This document shows, in pieces, positions 1-8,681 of a DNA stretch of 64,000 nucleotides. The stretch spans positions 1-64,000 of the forward strand of contig JAEYOY010000002.1 in the NCBI GenBank assembly GCA_023411215.1, written 5' to 3'. This DNA comes from Bacillota bacterium (GTDB lineage Bacteria > Bacillota > Clostridia > Lachnospirales > Lachnospiraceae). Under the pieces are notes generated by a model, which had not been told where the DNA came from, did no database searches, and saw only the letters and a list, made by a program, of their open reading frames with translations. Every line of letters begins with the position of its first letter. The stretch's first letter is position 1. Made by a program: the position numbers and the translations under genes.

Positions 1-64
1 AAAGCATTAAATGATAAGGCACTTGATTAAACATATTTTTTCTTGATTGCTTCCGTTTCTCCAC
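1..64 (-). CDS. N-terminus of a probable carbohydrate ABC transporter permease (partial)
   Basis: Only the first 21 codons lie in the window and the gene runs off the left edge. A strong GGAGG sits 7 nt before a GTG start at 62-64, and the reading frame is open to base 1. The peptide begins MEKRKQSRKN and continues FNQVPYHLML. A basic cytosolic tail followed by a P-H-L-M-L stretch entering a membrane helix is how LplB/YtcP-type sugar permeases commonly begin. The gene directly follows the solute-binding lipoprotein gene on the same strand, as expected for the permease of that system. The assignment rests on this short N-terminus plus context, so it is an inference. Confidence 0.55.
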   Translation of the reverse strand, partial: MEKRKQSRKNMFNQVPYHLML

Positions 65-83
65 AGATACACCTCCATCAATC

Positions 84-117
84 AACATGCTGCATTGTAT
101 AACCTATGCAGCATGTT
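84..117 (-). terminator. Perfect 12-bp hairpin between binding-protein and permease genes
   Basis: The arms AACATGCTGCAT (84-95) and ATGCAGCATGTT (106-117) are perfectly complementary around a 10-nt loop. No strong U-run follows on the minus strand. It may act less as a terminator than as an mRNA-stabilising or partial-readthrough element, which would let the binding protein be made in excess over the permease. Confidence 0.5.
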
Positions 118-133
118 GGATTTCACTATTTTA

Positions 134-1825
134 TTATTTGTTTACTACTTCTTTCACTTCATCCAGAATTGTCTGTCCACCCATTGCAAACCATTTGCTG
201 GCGAATTCATCAAAGTAATTAATATCTTTTTCACCAATAATGATTTTCAAGTACATTTCCTGTTCAAATGTATCCAGCACGCTTTGAAGTGATGAGCTGG
301 ATTCAGTTGAATAGTAATAAGCAGCATCCAAGGGATTTAAAGCTTTATCTGATAAGAGCTGGCTTCCAACATATCTATAATAATATGCTTTAAATGATAG
401 TTCACTTTTATCTGATCCATCTGCAAACTGAGTTGCAAGTACAACCTGATCCTTATCATACTGGGTAATACCGTTGTACTCTGTATAACTGCCTGTCTCG
501 ATGTTTTCTTTCGTTGCAGCACCAAGCTTTTCGATAATATCAAAGTAATCAAGTGTTAATGCTCCTGTAGGGAAGATAGCTCTTCTTCCGCTGCTTGAGG
601 AAGCAATATTTGCAGCACTCATGATTTGATTAGCTTCCTCATCAAAGCCGCGATATAAATCATTAGTAATACCAATTATTTCTAATGCCTTAGCTGGATC
701 CTTACATTTTGAACTGATACATAACATTGAAGAAACCGGTGACGGCAGAACATAATTATATTTACCATCCTGGCTTAACGGAGCATTTACTGCAACCAGC
801 TCAATATCATTATTGTTTGTAAATGCATCGGTATAATTTGCATGAACTGCACCAAAGTATGCACCGCTCTGTCCTGATGTAAATACTGCCTCTGTTTCTC
901 CAGTACCGATTCTGGTAGCAAACTGTTTATCAATAAGACCCTTTGAATACCAATCGCTTAATAGTTCCAGTGCTTGTTTCATGTTCTCGCTGGTGGAACC
1001 GAAATATACTTCATTGTTTACATCATTCATCCAATAAGTTGGATATGCACCAAAAGCATAGAATATAGGCTCTAACCCAAATTGATGATTATATCCGGCA
1101 ACCGGTTCTGTTGCGTCTACTACTAAACCAACCGTATCATCAATTCCATTTCCATCCGGATCGTCATTAACAAATGCGGTAAGTACAGTTTCCAGCTCTT
1201 GTATTGTCGTTGGCACAGATAATCCAAGATTATCCAGCCAATCCTTTCTTAACCACAATACATCCTGCTGTCCATCCAGATTACCGGCAGGAACAGCCAT
1301 AATCTTCCCATCAACTGTTACCGGTAATAAATTTCTGCCATTATATGACTCATCAATTGCTTTCATTGTGTCTGAAATATTATCACTGTAGATACCGGTT
1401 AAATCAGCCAGCAATCCATTCTCTGCTAATTGCAGAAAGGTTTTATAATCATCACAGTAGAAAATATCAGGTAAGGAACCTGACGCAATATTCAACGATA
1501 ATTTATTATTATACTCAGAACTTTCTGCCTGCCAATCTAGGACAAGATCAACATTATACTTATCTCTTATGTAATCAATTACCACATTGTTATCCGATGT
1601 TTGTCCATCAGGTAATGTCGCATTCGGATATGCCACCTTTGAGAAGGTGAAGGTCACCATCTCATCACTGTTTGCCGCATCCGTCTGTTCCTTACTTGAT
1701 TGCTCAGTAACATTTTTCCCTGTCTCCGTAGAACTCTTCGTATTTGCAGAGCTTCCACAGCCTGTAAATAGAAGCAACCCCGCCATTGCTAGTGGCAATA
1801 ACTTTACTCCATACTTCGTTTTCAT
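134..1825 (-). CDS. Extracellular solute-binding lipoprotein of a carbohydrate ABC transporter (family 1, LplA/YtcQ-like)
   Basis: This 563-residue protein captures a sugar or oligosaccharide outside the membrane and hands it to an ABC permease. Residues 1-23 form a lipoprotein signal peptide (MKTKYGVKLLPLAMAGLLLF, then lipobox TGC), followed by a Ser/Thr/Glu-rich linker to about residue 50. The rest has the features of large family-1 binding proteins: DWQAESSEYNNKL, SGSLPDIFY near residues 110-120, an LRKDWLDNLGL segment and DDPDGNGIDDT, which resembles a calcium-binding loop. It is preceded by a YesN-type regulator and YesM-type kinase and followed by a permease start, the usual arrangement of plant-polysaccharide-responsive uptake loci. 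The substrate cannot be read from the sequence. Confidence 0.9.
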   Translation of the reverse strand: MKTKYGVKLLPLAMAGLLLFTGCGSSANTKSSTETGKNVTEQSSKEQTDAANSDEMVTFTFSKVAYPNATLPDGQTSDNNVVIDYIRDKYNVDLVLDWQAESSEYNNKLSLNIASGSLPDIFYCDDYKTFLQLAENGLLADLTGIYSDNISDTMKAIDESYNGRNLLPVTVDGKIMAVPAGNLDGQQDVLWLRKDWLDNLGLSVPTTIQELETVLTAFVNDDPDGNGIDDTVGLVVDATEPVAGYNHQFGLEPIFYAFGAYPTYWMNDVNNEVYFGSTSENMKQALELLSDWYSKGLIDKQFATRIGTGETEAVFTSGQSGAYFGAVHANYTDAFTNNNDIELVAVNAPLSQDGKYNYVLPSPVSSMLCISSKCKDPAKALEIIGITNDLYRGFDEEANQIMSAANIASSSSGRRAIFPTGALTLDYFDIIEKLGAATKENIETGSYTEYNGITQYDKDQVVLATQFADGSDKSELSFKAYYYRYVGSQLLSDKALNPLDAAYYYSTESSSSLQSVLDTFEQEMYLKIIIGEKDINYFDEFASKWFAMGGQTILDEVKEVVNK

Positions 1826-1891
1826 TTTTTACCCTCCAAATAATTTTTCATAAGTAGAGACTCGATTTCCAAATTCAATACTTATATTTGT

Positions 1892-1949
1892 ATTATACTC
1901 ACAATCACCCCGGTAAAAAATGTACAAACCAGTGATCAAACTGCACAAA
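1892..1949 (-). promoter_or_regulatory. Candidate activator-dependent promoter of the sugar uptake operon
   Basis: On the minus strand a good -10 (TATAAT, 1892-1897) has no recognisable -35. Immediately upstream lie direct repeats TTTGTGCA (1942-1949), TTTGATCA (1933-1940) and TTTGTACA (1921-1928); the outer two are exactly 21 bp apart, or two helical turns. AraC/YesN-type regulators typically bind direct repeats of this spacing next to a poor -35, so this is a plausible target of the regulator encoded just upstream. Confidence 0.45.
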
Positions 1950-1953
1950 TCCG

Positions 1954-3447
1954 TCATGTTTTTTTGGCCTCGATACTACGATATTCCTTAGGGGTATATC
2001 CAGTATATTTCTTAAATATTTTGCAAAAGTACTCAGGATTATTCCCATATCCAACCTTCATTGCAATGGTTTCATTTCTTTCGTTCCTGCCTGTCCGCAA
2101 TAAAACTTTCGCTCGCTCAATCCGTTTTTCATTTAAGTAGTCCGTAAATTTCCGTCCGGTTCTTTGTTGAAACTTTTTACCAACATAATCTTCACTAAGG
2201 AAAACGACTTCCTTTGAAATTCGTTTTAATGTAAGAACTTCGTCAGCCAGATGCTCTTCTACATAAGAAATAATAATGTCTATCGCATCATCACTTCCTT
2301 TTTTACTCATCATGATCCCCAATAACTCTGATGCTGCAGCCGCTGCCTTTTCTGCATTATAGCCATTGAAAAAGCCGTCCAACAACGTTGCTATCGCTTC
2401 ATAATTTACTTCACCTAGCATCAAATGTCTCAGGAAGAAATTCGATAATACTGAAATTACCGTATCACTACTATTATTGTTGATGATGTCCTGTACAACA
2501 GCCTCCATCTTATCAATACTTTCTTCATAATAGCATTTTTCAATACGTTTCATCTCTTTACAGACATTTTTTGTTAGATAATGCTGCGATTTTTTCTTAT
2601 AAATCCATTCACCGTGCAAGGTATAATGAAAATCCTCAAAATCACCTAATTCTTGAGTAACACTTGTCTCTAGTTCTGAAAGCAGGATGGATTTGTTAAT
2701 AACAACACTCACCTGCTTGTTTTCTGTTTGAGCTAGAGAAGCTTTAAGTAAACTCAGGTGCTCCATTGATAATTCTTGATTAGTACATAGAAAAAAAGCA
2801 TTGATACAGTCATTTATTCTTGTAATAAACGGAATAAATCTGTGCAATTCGCAATCAATAACATGAAAAAGCTCATATAATCTATCACTACTCATACTGG
2901 GTTGAAGTCCTGATACACCAATCCATACCAGGTGTTTCTTTTCGATCGTATGAATAAAATTATTATTCAGGAACATACGGGCTTCCCCTTGAATATACAT
3001 AAGAATCATCTGGCGTATTAATTCCATCTGAATTTCTTCACTATGTAAAAGGTTAATTTTATTCCGCTCACGATCCTCAATTTCTCTTACGGACGCAGAA
3101 ACTGCCTCTAGAATCTCATCTTCGCTACAAGGCTTTAGAAGATAAAACTTCACACCCTCTTTCATTGCCTTTTTAGCAAGCTCAAATTCCTCATATCCGG
3201 AAAGTACAATAAATTCAATATCTTGATTCATTTCCCTTACCCTGCGTATTAACTCCAAACCGTCCATTACCGGCATTTTTATATCTGTAATTACGATATT
3301 AGGTTTTTTAGCTTCAATCACATTAAGTGCATCAAATGCATTGAGGCAGGTACCAATAAGTTCTGTGTTACTCTTTTTCCAATCGACCAAATGACTGATC
3401 GATTCAAGCACCATCTTTTCATCATCAACAAGTATTATTTTCTTCAT
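1954..3447 (-). CDS. Two-component response regulator, YesN type (REC + AraC-family HTH)
   Basis: This 497-residue DNA-binding regulator probably activates the adjacent sugar uptake genes when phosphorylated. The receiver domain is residues 1-120: DDEK acidic pocket, phospho-acceptor in NIVITDIKMPVMDGL near residue 55, and LLKPC containing the conserved lysine. A poorly conserved middle region (about 130-390) links to a C-terminal AraC-type double helix-turn-helix ending in VGYGNNPEYFCKIFKKYTG and YTPKEYR, the usual YesN signature. The upstream kinase gene ends 6 bp away, so the two are translationally close. Candidate binding repeats lie just downstream at 1921-1949. Confidence 0.92.
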   Translation of the reverse strand: MKKIILVDDEKMVLESISHLVDWKKSNTELIGTCLNAFDALNVIEAKKPNIVITDIKMPVMDGLELIRRVREMNQDIEFIVLSGYEEFELAKKAMKEGVKFYLLKPCSEDEILEAVSASVREIEDRERNKINLLHSEEIQMELIRQMILMYIQGEARMFLNNNFIHTIEKKHLVWIGVSGLQPSMSSDRLYELFHVIDCELHRFIPFITRINDCINAFFLCTNQELSMEHLSLLKASLAQTENKQVSVVINKSILLSELETSVTQELGDFEDFHYTLHGEWIYKKKSQHYLTKNVCKEMKRIEKCYYEESIDKMEAVVQDIINNNSSDTVISVLSNFFLRHLMLGEVNYEAIATLLDGFFNGYNAEKAAAAASELLGIMMSKKGSDDAIDIIISYVEEHLADEVLTLKRISKEVVFLSEDYVGKKFQQRTGRKFTDYLNEKRIERAKVLLRTGRNERNETIAMKVGYGNNPEYFCKIFKKYTGYTPKEYRSIEAKKT

Positions 3448-3453
3448 GCTTTC

Positions 3454-5196
3454 TCATTCCTTCGGCATATAAAATTCCACCAGCACACCATGTCCGGTAT
3501 CTACAATTTTTAATCCATATTCCTCTGAAAAAATCAGTTTGATTCTTTTATCAATGTTGTACAGCCCGATCCCTAAGCCGGCGGATACTGTTTCATTCTT
3601 TAATTCTGAGTTTCTCTTGATAACCTCATCATCTTTTAGACCAGGCCCATTATCCAGAACATAAATTCGGAAGGTATCCCCCTGGTCTTCTCCCCATATT
3701 TTTATTAAGCAGGGTTCCATCATATCCTCTAGAGCATACTTTATAGCATTCTCAACAACATTTTGCAAGGCTAATTTGGGAATTCTATAATCGTATAGAG
3801 ATTCCGGTATTTCAATCGATACCGTAAGCCGTTCCTGGTAGCGCAGCTGTTGTATCGTTATGTAATTTTCTAATACTTTAATCTCCTCATACAGCTTAAC
3901 CGGATCATTATCTTCCCGTAGCGTATATCGGAGCAATTTTCCGAGTGATTCAACAATCTGGGAGATGTCTTTTTCATTTACTTCTTTCGCTTTCCAGTTA
4001 ATTGTTTGTAAAGTATTAAAAAGAAAGTGCGGATTAATCTGACTTTGTAATACCTTTAGTTGATTTTCCCGGATTAGCATCTGCTTAATATAGTTATCCT
4101 GTATCAACTTATCCAGCTTCCCAACCATTGTTTCAAAATGATCACACAGCATACCAATTTCATCATTTCCAGTGTCAATATACATCTTTGCACTAAAATC
4201 TCCACTCTCCACACATTTCATACGAGTCAGCAAATAATTGAATCTTAATGTAATCTTTGTAATCAGGATATCACTATAATAAAGCGAAATAATAACCACT
4301 ACCATAAATAATATAGCAAAGGTAACCTTTAATCCCTGTATGTATCCGAGCATGGTATCATAGGATATCAAAAACATGTATTCCCAGTGATAGGCTTGGC
4401 TTTGTAAATAAGATACGAAGTATTTATGATGTCCGAGTGATAAAATCTCATAATCGACATCTGCTTTCCATTCGACTACCTGAATATCACCTACAGAAGA
4501 AAACATCATTCCGTCGTCACTCCAGATTATAAGGTTCGGATTATACTGTATCTTATCGCTCTCCTTTATTAGATTATTTATGCTTGTCCTTAAATTATAC
4601 TCAATTACAAGTACGCCCAAGTCACGATAGCTGGTCTTCCCGATTTCTTTGATCTTTCGTATACTATACAGCTGGTTGGTCGGGTAAGTCTTATGATACC
4701 ATACAATCTCACCATTGCTGTTATCCAGAGCAGTTCCTGCCTCCTTCAATAATTCCTCCGAATAGCTTCTCTTTGTAGAGCCGGCATAATACCATTCCTC
4801 TTCAACAAATATGGAAACTGATTTTACATTTTCTGATGTTGTTAAAGAATCCTGCAGTGTCTGATAAAGTTTTCGAGCTGTTAATATATTTTCCGATAGC
4901 ATTTCTTTTTTTCTGATATTAGGCTCTGTAAACTGTAGCGCCGTCTGAATACTAGCTTCTGTAATAATTCTATCACTCAAATTTTCAATTTTAGCTAAAT
5001 CCAATTCTATATAGCGAACAATCATACGAAGATTTTGCATGGTCGAACTATATAAAGTATTTTCATATTTATGAAAAATGCATATTGCCAAAACCATAAT
5101 CGTTACACTTGAAATAAAAGCACAAGGAATAATGATCAGCAGCAGCTTACTTTTCAACTTCCGGGAGCCCCATCGTTTATATATTTTCTCTTTCAT
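3454..5196 (-). CDS. Sensor histidine kinase, YesM type (LytS/His_kinase family)
   Basis: This 580-residue membrane kinase is the partner of the YesN-type regulator. A basic start is followed by TM1 (about residues 17-40), a large extracellular sensor region, and TM2 near 285-305 (FAILFMVVVIISLYY). A HAMP linker follows (about 310-365), then the His_kinase segment with QSQINPHFLFNTLQTINW, where the His before FLFN is the phosphorylation site. The C-terminal HATPase domain shows LALQNVVENAIKYAL (N box) and DNGPGLKDDE plus GLGIGLYNIDKRI (G boxes). The sensor is probably responsive to a sugar, directly or through the binding protein; that is inferred from context. Confidence 0.92.
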   Translation of the reverse strand: MKEKIYKRWGSRKLKSKLLLIIIPCAFISSVTIMVLAICIFHKYENTLYSSTMQNLRMIVRYIELDLAKIENLSDRIITEASIQTALQFTEPNIRKKEMLSENILTARKLYQTLQDSLTTSENVKSVSIFVEEEWYYAGSTKRSYSEELLKEAGTALDNSNGEIVWYHKTYPTNQLYSIRKIKEIGKTSYRDLGVLVIEYNLRTSINNLIKESDKIQYNPNLIIWSDDGMMFSSVGDIQVVEWKADVDYEILSLGHHKYFVSYLQSQAYHWEYMFLISYDTMLGYIQGLKVTFAILFMVVVIISLYYSDILITKITLRFNYLLTRMKCVESGDFSAKMYIDTGNDEIGMLCDHFETMVGKLDKLIQDNYIKQMLIRENQLKVLQSQINPHFLFNTLQTINWKAKEVNEKDISQIVESLGKLLRYTLREDNDPVKLYEEIKVLENYITIQQLRYQERLTVSIEIPESLYDYRIPKLALQNVVENAIKYALEDMMEPCLIKIWGEDQGDTFRIYVLDNGPGLKDDEVIKRNSELKNETVSAGLGIGLYNIDKRIKLIFSEEYGLKIVDTGHGVLVEFYMPKE

Positions 5197-5432
5197 TCCT
5201 TATTTACCCCTCTTAATTATAGTCATCCTGAATAATGTAATTCACACTTTTTTCCATCCGTTATGTAGAATTTCATTATATTTCATTTTATCACATAACA
5301 TAATATCATATTTTGAATACAGATTAACTAAAAAGAAAAATATATCCGGATTTATTTTTTACCCTTACCGATTGATGCTTCCTTTTCATTTCTTTCGCAT
5401 ATAATAAACCAAGAAAGAATAAGGGTGATAGT

Positions 5433-5690
5433 ATGCGCATTTGTGAGCTTCGCGAAAAGGAAGTCATTAATTGTAGGGACTGTATACGACTGGGCTTTGT
5501 CTGCGATGTTGAATTCGATATATGTACCGGTATGATTACACATATTATTATACCAGGTCCTTGTAAGGTCTGGGGAATCTTGGGCCGGGATCATGAATAC
5601 GTTATCGGACGTAATTGCATTAAGCAAATTGGGGTTGACATCATATTAGTAGATGTAGATATAGAGAAATGCCTTGTCAAAATCGTATAG
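5433..5690 (+). CDS. ylmC: YlmC/YmxH family sporulation-associated PRC-barrel protein
   Basis: This 85-residue single-domain protein starts MRICELREKEVIN and contains GFVCDVEFDICTG and a C-terminal I-LVDVD strand, the pattern of the YlmC/YmxH PRC-barrel family found in spore-formers. Its molecular role is not known. In many Clostridia this gene sits directly downstream of sigG and is followed by nrdR. Here ylmC and nrdR are together but on the opposite strand from sigG and 8 kb away, which suggests a rearrangement. A weak stem-loop (GATGATTA/TAATCATC, 5717-5737) follows the gene. Confidence 0.85.
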   Translation: MRICELREKEVINCRDCIRLGFVCDVEFDICTGMITHIIIPGPCKVWGILGRDHEYVIGRNCIKQIGVDIILVDVDIEKCLVKIV

Positions 5691-5778
5691 GATGCAATGG
5701 AAATTTGTATAAATATGATGATTATTGAGTAATCATCTAAGTTTATCGTATATTTTATGATAATTTGTTATTATTTTC

Positions 5779-5807
5779 TTGACCGTTTTGAAAAACTTAA
5801 ATATAAT
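5779..5807 (+). promoter_or_regulatory. Sigma-A type promoter of nrdR
   Basis: TTGACC (5779-5784) and TATAAT (5802-5807) are separated by exactly 17 bp, about 75 bp before the nrdR start. This is one of the best vegetative promoters in the window and implies that nrdR is expressed independently of ylmC. No NrdR-box pair was recognised around it. Confidence 0.75.
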
Positions 5808-5882
5808 CAAGGTATATCAAGAATTGTCAGAATGTTCTGTAAAGACATGAGATAGATTGACTTAATTTAGGAGGAGGATACT

Positions 5883-6332
5883 ATGAAGTGCCCGTTTTGT
5901 AGTAAGGACAATACAAGAGTTATTGATTCGAGACCCGCTGACGATAATAATTCCATCCGTAGACGGCGCCAGTGTGATGAATGCCAGCGCAGGTTTACTA
6001 CATATGAAAAAGTGGAGACGATACCGCTCGTAGTAATTAAGAAGGATAACAATCGTGAGCCTTATGATCGCTCCAAGATAGAGGCTGGTGTTTTTCGTTC
6101 CTGTCACAAGAGACCGATTTCCGTTGATCAGATGACAACACTTGTTGACGAGGTGGAGAATATAATCTTTAATCGTGAAGATAAAGAGATTCCGAGTCAT
6201 GTCATTGGTGAAATTTTGATGGATAAATTAAAGGAACTGGATGCGGTTGCATACGTCCGTTTCGCATCTGTTTATCGCGAATTCAAGGATGTCAGCACCT
6301 TCATGGATGAATTAAAGAAAATATTAGAGTAA
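5883..6332 (+). CDS. nrdR: Transcriptional repressor NrdR
   Basis: This 149-residue repressor of ribonucleotide reductase genes senses (d)ATP. The N-terminal zinc ribbon shows CPFC (Cys3, Cys6) and CDEC (about residues 31-34) around the family signature DSRPADDNNSIRRRRQC. An ATP-cone follows (LVVIKKDNNREPYDRSKIEAG through VAYVRFASVYREF), and the length is standard. The AGGAGGAGG ribosome-binding site is strong, and the gene has its own promoter. A bidirectional terminator separates it from the convergent gene at 6376. Confidence 0.97.
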   Translation: MKCPFCSKDNTRVIDSRPADDNNSIRRRRQCDECQRRFTTYEKVETIPLVVIKKDNNREPYDRSKIEAGVFRSCHKRPISVDQMTTLVDEVENIIFNREDKEIPSHVIGEILMDKLKELDAVAYVRFASVYREFKDVSTFMDELKKILE

Positions 6333-6339
6333 TGAATAC

Positions 6340-6367
6340 AAAGGAGGCTTGCACAAAAGCCTCCTTT
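6340..6367. terminator. Bidirectional terminator between nrdR and the convergent 6376-7245 gene
   Basis: The 11-bp inverted repeat AAAGGAGGCTT / AAGCCTCCTTT has a 6-nt loop, and T-rich ends on both strands. It lies 8 bp after the nrdR stop and 8 bp from the stop of the opposing gene. Confidence 0.8.
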
Positions 6368-6375
6368 CATAGTTC

Positions 6376-7245
6376 TTATAGCCCAGAGACCGGTATAGTC
6401 GGCTTAGAAAACTCAGGTTTTAAGTATCGCTCAAGGCGAGTCAAGGTTTGCTCAAACTCTGCATGGTCCCCGGCATAATTAGGCACCTCAATACTGATTC
6501 CTAAACTGTCATTCGTAAGATAGCTGTAAATCCCCCATGGATTATCTGAACCGATTTGATCCGCTGCTCGAAAGCCTGCCAGCAGCTCCTTATCACTTAT
6601 ATGATTGATATAGTCATAAATCACCTCTTGAATTTCATCTGTATGCTCCGAGCTATCCACTAACTTCCAGGTCCGGAACTCCTTTACAAAAGCTTCATTA
6701 AGTTCAACGATATCGCTAAGCCGTATTCTGCGGCTTTGTCTCATATCGATATTTGTTGTATAGATCAGGTTACTCGGATGAGCAGAATAGGCACTACTGT
6801 AATCTGCCAGGTAGAATATACTTAACCAATCTTCTGTATTTCCCTTAATTTCATAGGATAAGGTAAGCATTGTAGGCTCTGTACCTGTAGAAGGAGGCAT
6901 CGGTTCCGGAAAAGGTTGAAAGGAGTAGATCTGAATAATCTTATCAAAGTCCTCTCGAATGATTTGATTCCATATCTTCCGCTCCGCAGCTGTTCCCCCT
7001 GACATTATTTCCGGATGGGAGGCCTCGATTCCATCCTTATGATATACTACATCCTGAATATGTATTAGGCTGTTATCCTCGGTGGTTACCTCGCTAATCC
7101 TTATCTCATATTTAGTAAGCCCATATTCCATAAAATGATACACGCTTTCACCCAGGTATTTCCATAATATTGTAGATAATGCCAAGACTATAATCATAGA
7201 TAATACTATTCTTATCCTAATAGTTGATTTGCGTTTTTTATTCAT
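6376..7245 (-). CDS. Membrane-anchored DUF4163/DUF3298-like (RsiV/PdaC-type domain) protein
   Basis: This is a 289-residue protein of unknown function. A basic N-terminus is followed by one TM helix (about residues 10-29, IRIVLSMIIVLALSTILW) and an extracellular region. That region has the layout of DUF4163 (about 40-150: YHKDGIEASHPEIMSG, IWNQIIREDF) followed by DUF3298 (SAYSAHPSNLIYTTNIDM, RRIRLSDIVELN, SLGISIEVP). This pair occurs in RsiV-type anti-sigma factors and PdaC-like deacetylase leaders, but there is no sigma-binding N-terminus and no adjacent ECF sigma gene, so a lysozyme-sensor role cannot be claimed. It is monocistronic and convergent with nrdR. Confidence 0.7.
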   Translation of the reverse strand: MNKKRKSTIRIRIVLSMIIVLALSTILWKYLGESVYHFMEYGLTKYEIRISEVTTEDNSLIHIQDVVYHKDGIEASHPEIMSGGTAAERKIWNQIIREDFDKIIQIYSFQPFPEPMPPSTGTEPTMLTLSYEIKGNTEDWLSIFYLADYSSAYSAHPSNLIYTTNIDMRQSRRIRLSDIVELNEAFVKEFRTWKLVDSSEHTDEIQEVIYDYINHISDKELLAGFRAADQIGSDNPWGIYSYLTNDSLGISIEVPNYAGDHAEFEQTLTRLERYLKPEFSKPTIPVSGL

Positions 7246-7649
7246 ATCAACGACACACGCCTTCTTTTCGAAACACTATTTCATACTAATCCCTCAAAAT
7301 TCCAAATCACCTCGACTATTGGCGAAACAGAAATTTGCCGAATTAGAAATCAACATCATTTCTTTCTAACATAGTTTATGCAGGAATCTTATTCCCATGC
7401 CTATCAGGAAACTCGACTGGCACCCTTAAGGCTATGAATCTGCAGCTGCTCCTCCATTTCAAGGATATTCTCAGATTACACACCATGATTTTTCTTATTG
7501 GCAAGGATTGATACCTTCCTTTCATATCGACTTCGTTAATTTTGATTTGATTATTCCGATGTCATAAATTATAAGCATATATAATTCAGGTATCCATATG
7601 GTTTGATCATGAATATAATAAATAGACTGATTAAACGGAGGAATATAAT
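7246..7649. other. 404-bp gene-free stretch with degraded palindromic repeat
   Basis: No convincing coding sequence is present. The segment 7330-7375 (AAATTTGCCGAATTAGAAA, loop, TTTCTTTCTAAC) and the segment 7408-7440 (AAACTCGACTGGCACCCTT...) resemble, in diverged form, the large palindromic element at 29776-29900. The stretch also holds the upstream regions of the two divergent flanking genes. A -10-like TATAAT occurs near 7579, but no convincing -35 was found. Confidence 0.4.
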
Positions 7650-8462
7650 ATGGGATACTATATTAACGTAGAGCCTGATGTCAATATATTCGTTGAGGAT
7701 TTGAATCCAGAGGGTGGAAAAACGATTCTTTTCCTGCATGGATGGCCAGGCAGTCATGAATTATTTGAATACCAATTCAATCAGCTGGCAAATATGGGCT
7801 ATCGCTGTATCGGTATGGATCAGAGAGGATTCGGAAAATCTGACAGACCCCTGACGGGTTATGGCTACGATCGTGCATCCGATGATGTTCGTTGTGTGAT
7901 CGACACATTAAAGCTTCACGATATTACCCTTCTTGGGCATTCGACCGGCGGCTCCATTGGCGTGCGCTATATGTCCAGACATCGTGCATACGGGGTTAAA
8001 AAATTTGTTATGTGCGCAGCCGCAGCTCCAAGTCTAATAAAGCGACCAAATTTTCCATATGGTGTGGATAAAGAAAGTATAGAAGCTATGATACAGCAAA
8101 CCAATACGGATCGACCGAAGATGCTTAAAGATTTTGGTGCTAATTTCTTCTTCCAGATCATTAGTCCTGCAATGATGGACTGGTTCTTCCAATTGGGGCT
8201 GGAAGCTGCAGTCTGGTCTACCGCAGCCGTGGAAAAGACCTGGATTGAAGAAGTATTGTTTACCGATCTGGAGCGAATATTTACACCAACCTTGATTATA
8301 CACGGTATTCATGACAAAGTTGTACCCTTTGCTCTTGGAGAAATTCAAAATAAAATGATTCGCAACTCAATATTACTTCCATACGAGTTCAGTGGCCATG
8401 CAACATTTATCGATGAAATGGATCGCTTCAATAAGGATTTGGTACGCTTTGTCGAAGCATGA
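7650..8462 (+). CDS. Alpha/beta hydrolase fold protein
   Basis: This 270-residue cytosolic hydrolase has the standard fold: oxyanion region LFLHGWPGSHELF near residue 30, MDQRGFGKSDRP, nucleophile elbow GHSTGG (Ser near residue 98), and the late acid and base HGIHDKVVPF (Asp) and SGHATFIDE (His). A complete Ser-Asp-His triad is therefore visible. The family covers esterases, epoxide hydrolases, haloperoxidases and C-C hydrolases, so the substrate is not predictable. The ribosome-binding site is GGAGG and a terminator follows. There is no operon context. Confidence 0.85.
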   Translation: MGYYINVEPDVNIFVEDLNPEGGKTILFLHGWPGSHELFEYQFNQLANMGYRCIGMDQRGFGKSDRPLTGYGYDRASDDVRCVIDTLKLHDITLLGHSTGGSIGVRYMSRHRAYGVKKFVMCAAAAPSLIKRPNFPYGVDKESIEAMIQQTNTDRPKMLKDFGANFFFQIISPAMMDWFFQLGLEAAVWSTAAVEKTWIEEVLFTDLERIFTPTLIIHGIHDKVVPFALGEIQNKMIRNSILLPYEFSGHATFIDEMDRFNKDLVRFVEA

Positions 8463-8476
8463 CATAAGTATTTTAT

Positions 8477-8537
8477 ATCTCAACCCATATAGAGAGTGAT
8501 TGTGCGTATCAAAGATGCCAATATGGTTGAGATCTTT
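8477..8537 (+). terminator. Terminator of the alpha/beta hydrolase gene
   Basis: ATCTCAACCCATAT (8477-8490) pairs, with one bulge, with ATATGGTTGAGAT (8521-8533). CTTTT follows on the plus strand. The 30-nt loop is long but the stem is strong. Confidence 0.65.
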
Positions 8538-8681
8538 TAATACCTTAATCAAATATAAGAAACAAGATAATACGATAAGATAATAAGTTATGAGACTTCT
8601 TTTTATTTTACTATATTTTTCTACCTCTTTCGTTTATAATAAATAGGATTATTAGATTTATTTATTATTGGAGGTAGAAGT

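Noticed and set aside
5395..5432. SigE-type promoter (CATATAAT) in front of ylmC
   Set aside because: The -10 resembles the SigE consensus with one mismatch, but no acceptable -35 was found at the right spacing.
5352..5627. 91-codon minus-strand open frame over ylmC
   Set aside because: It is antisense to the recognisable YlmC/YmxH coding sequence.
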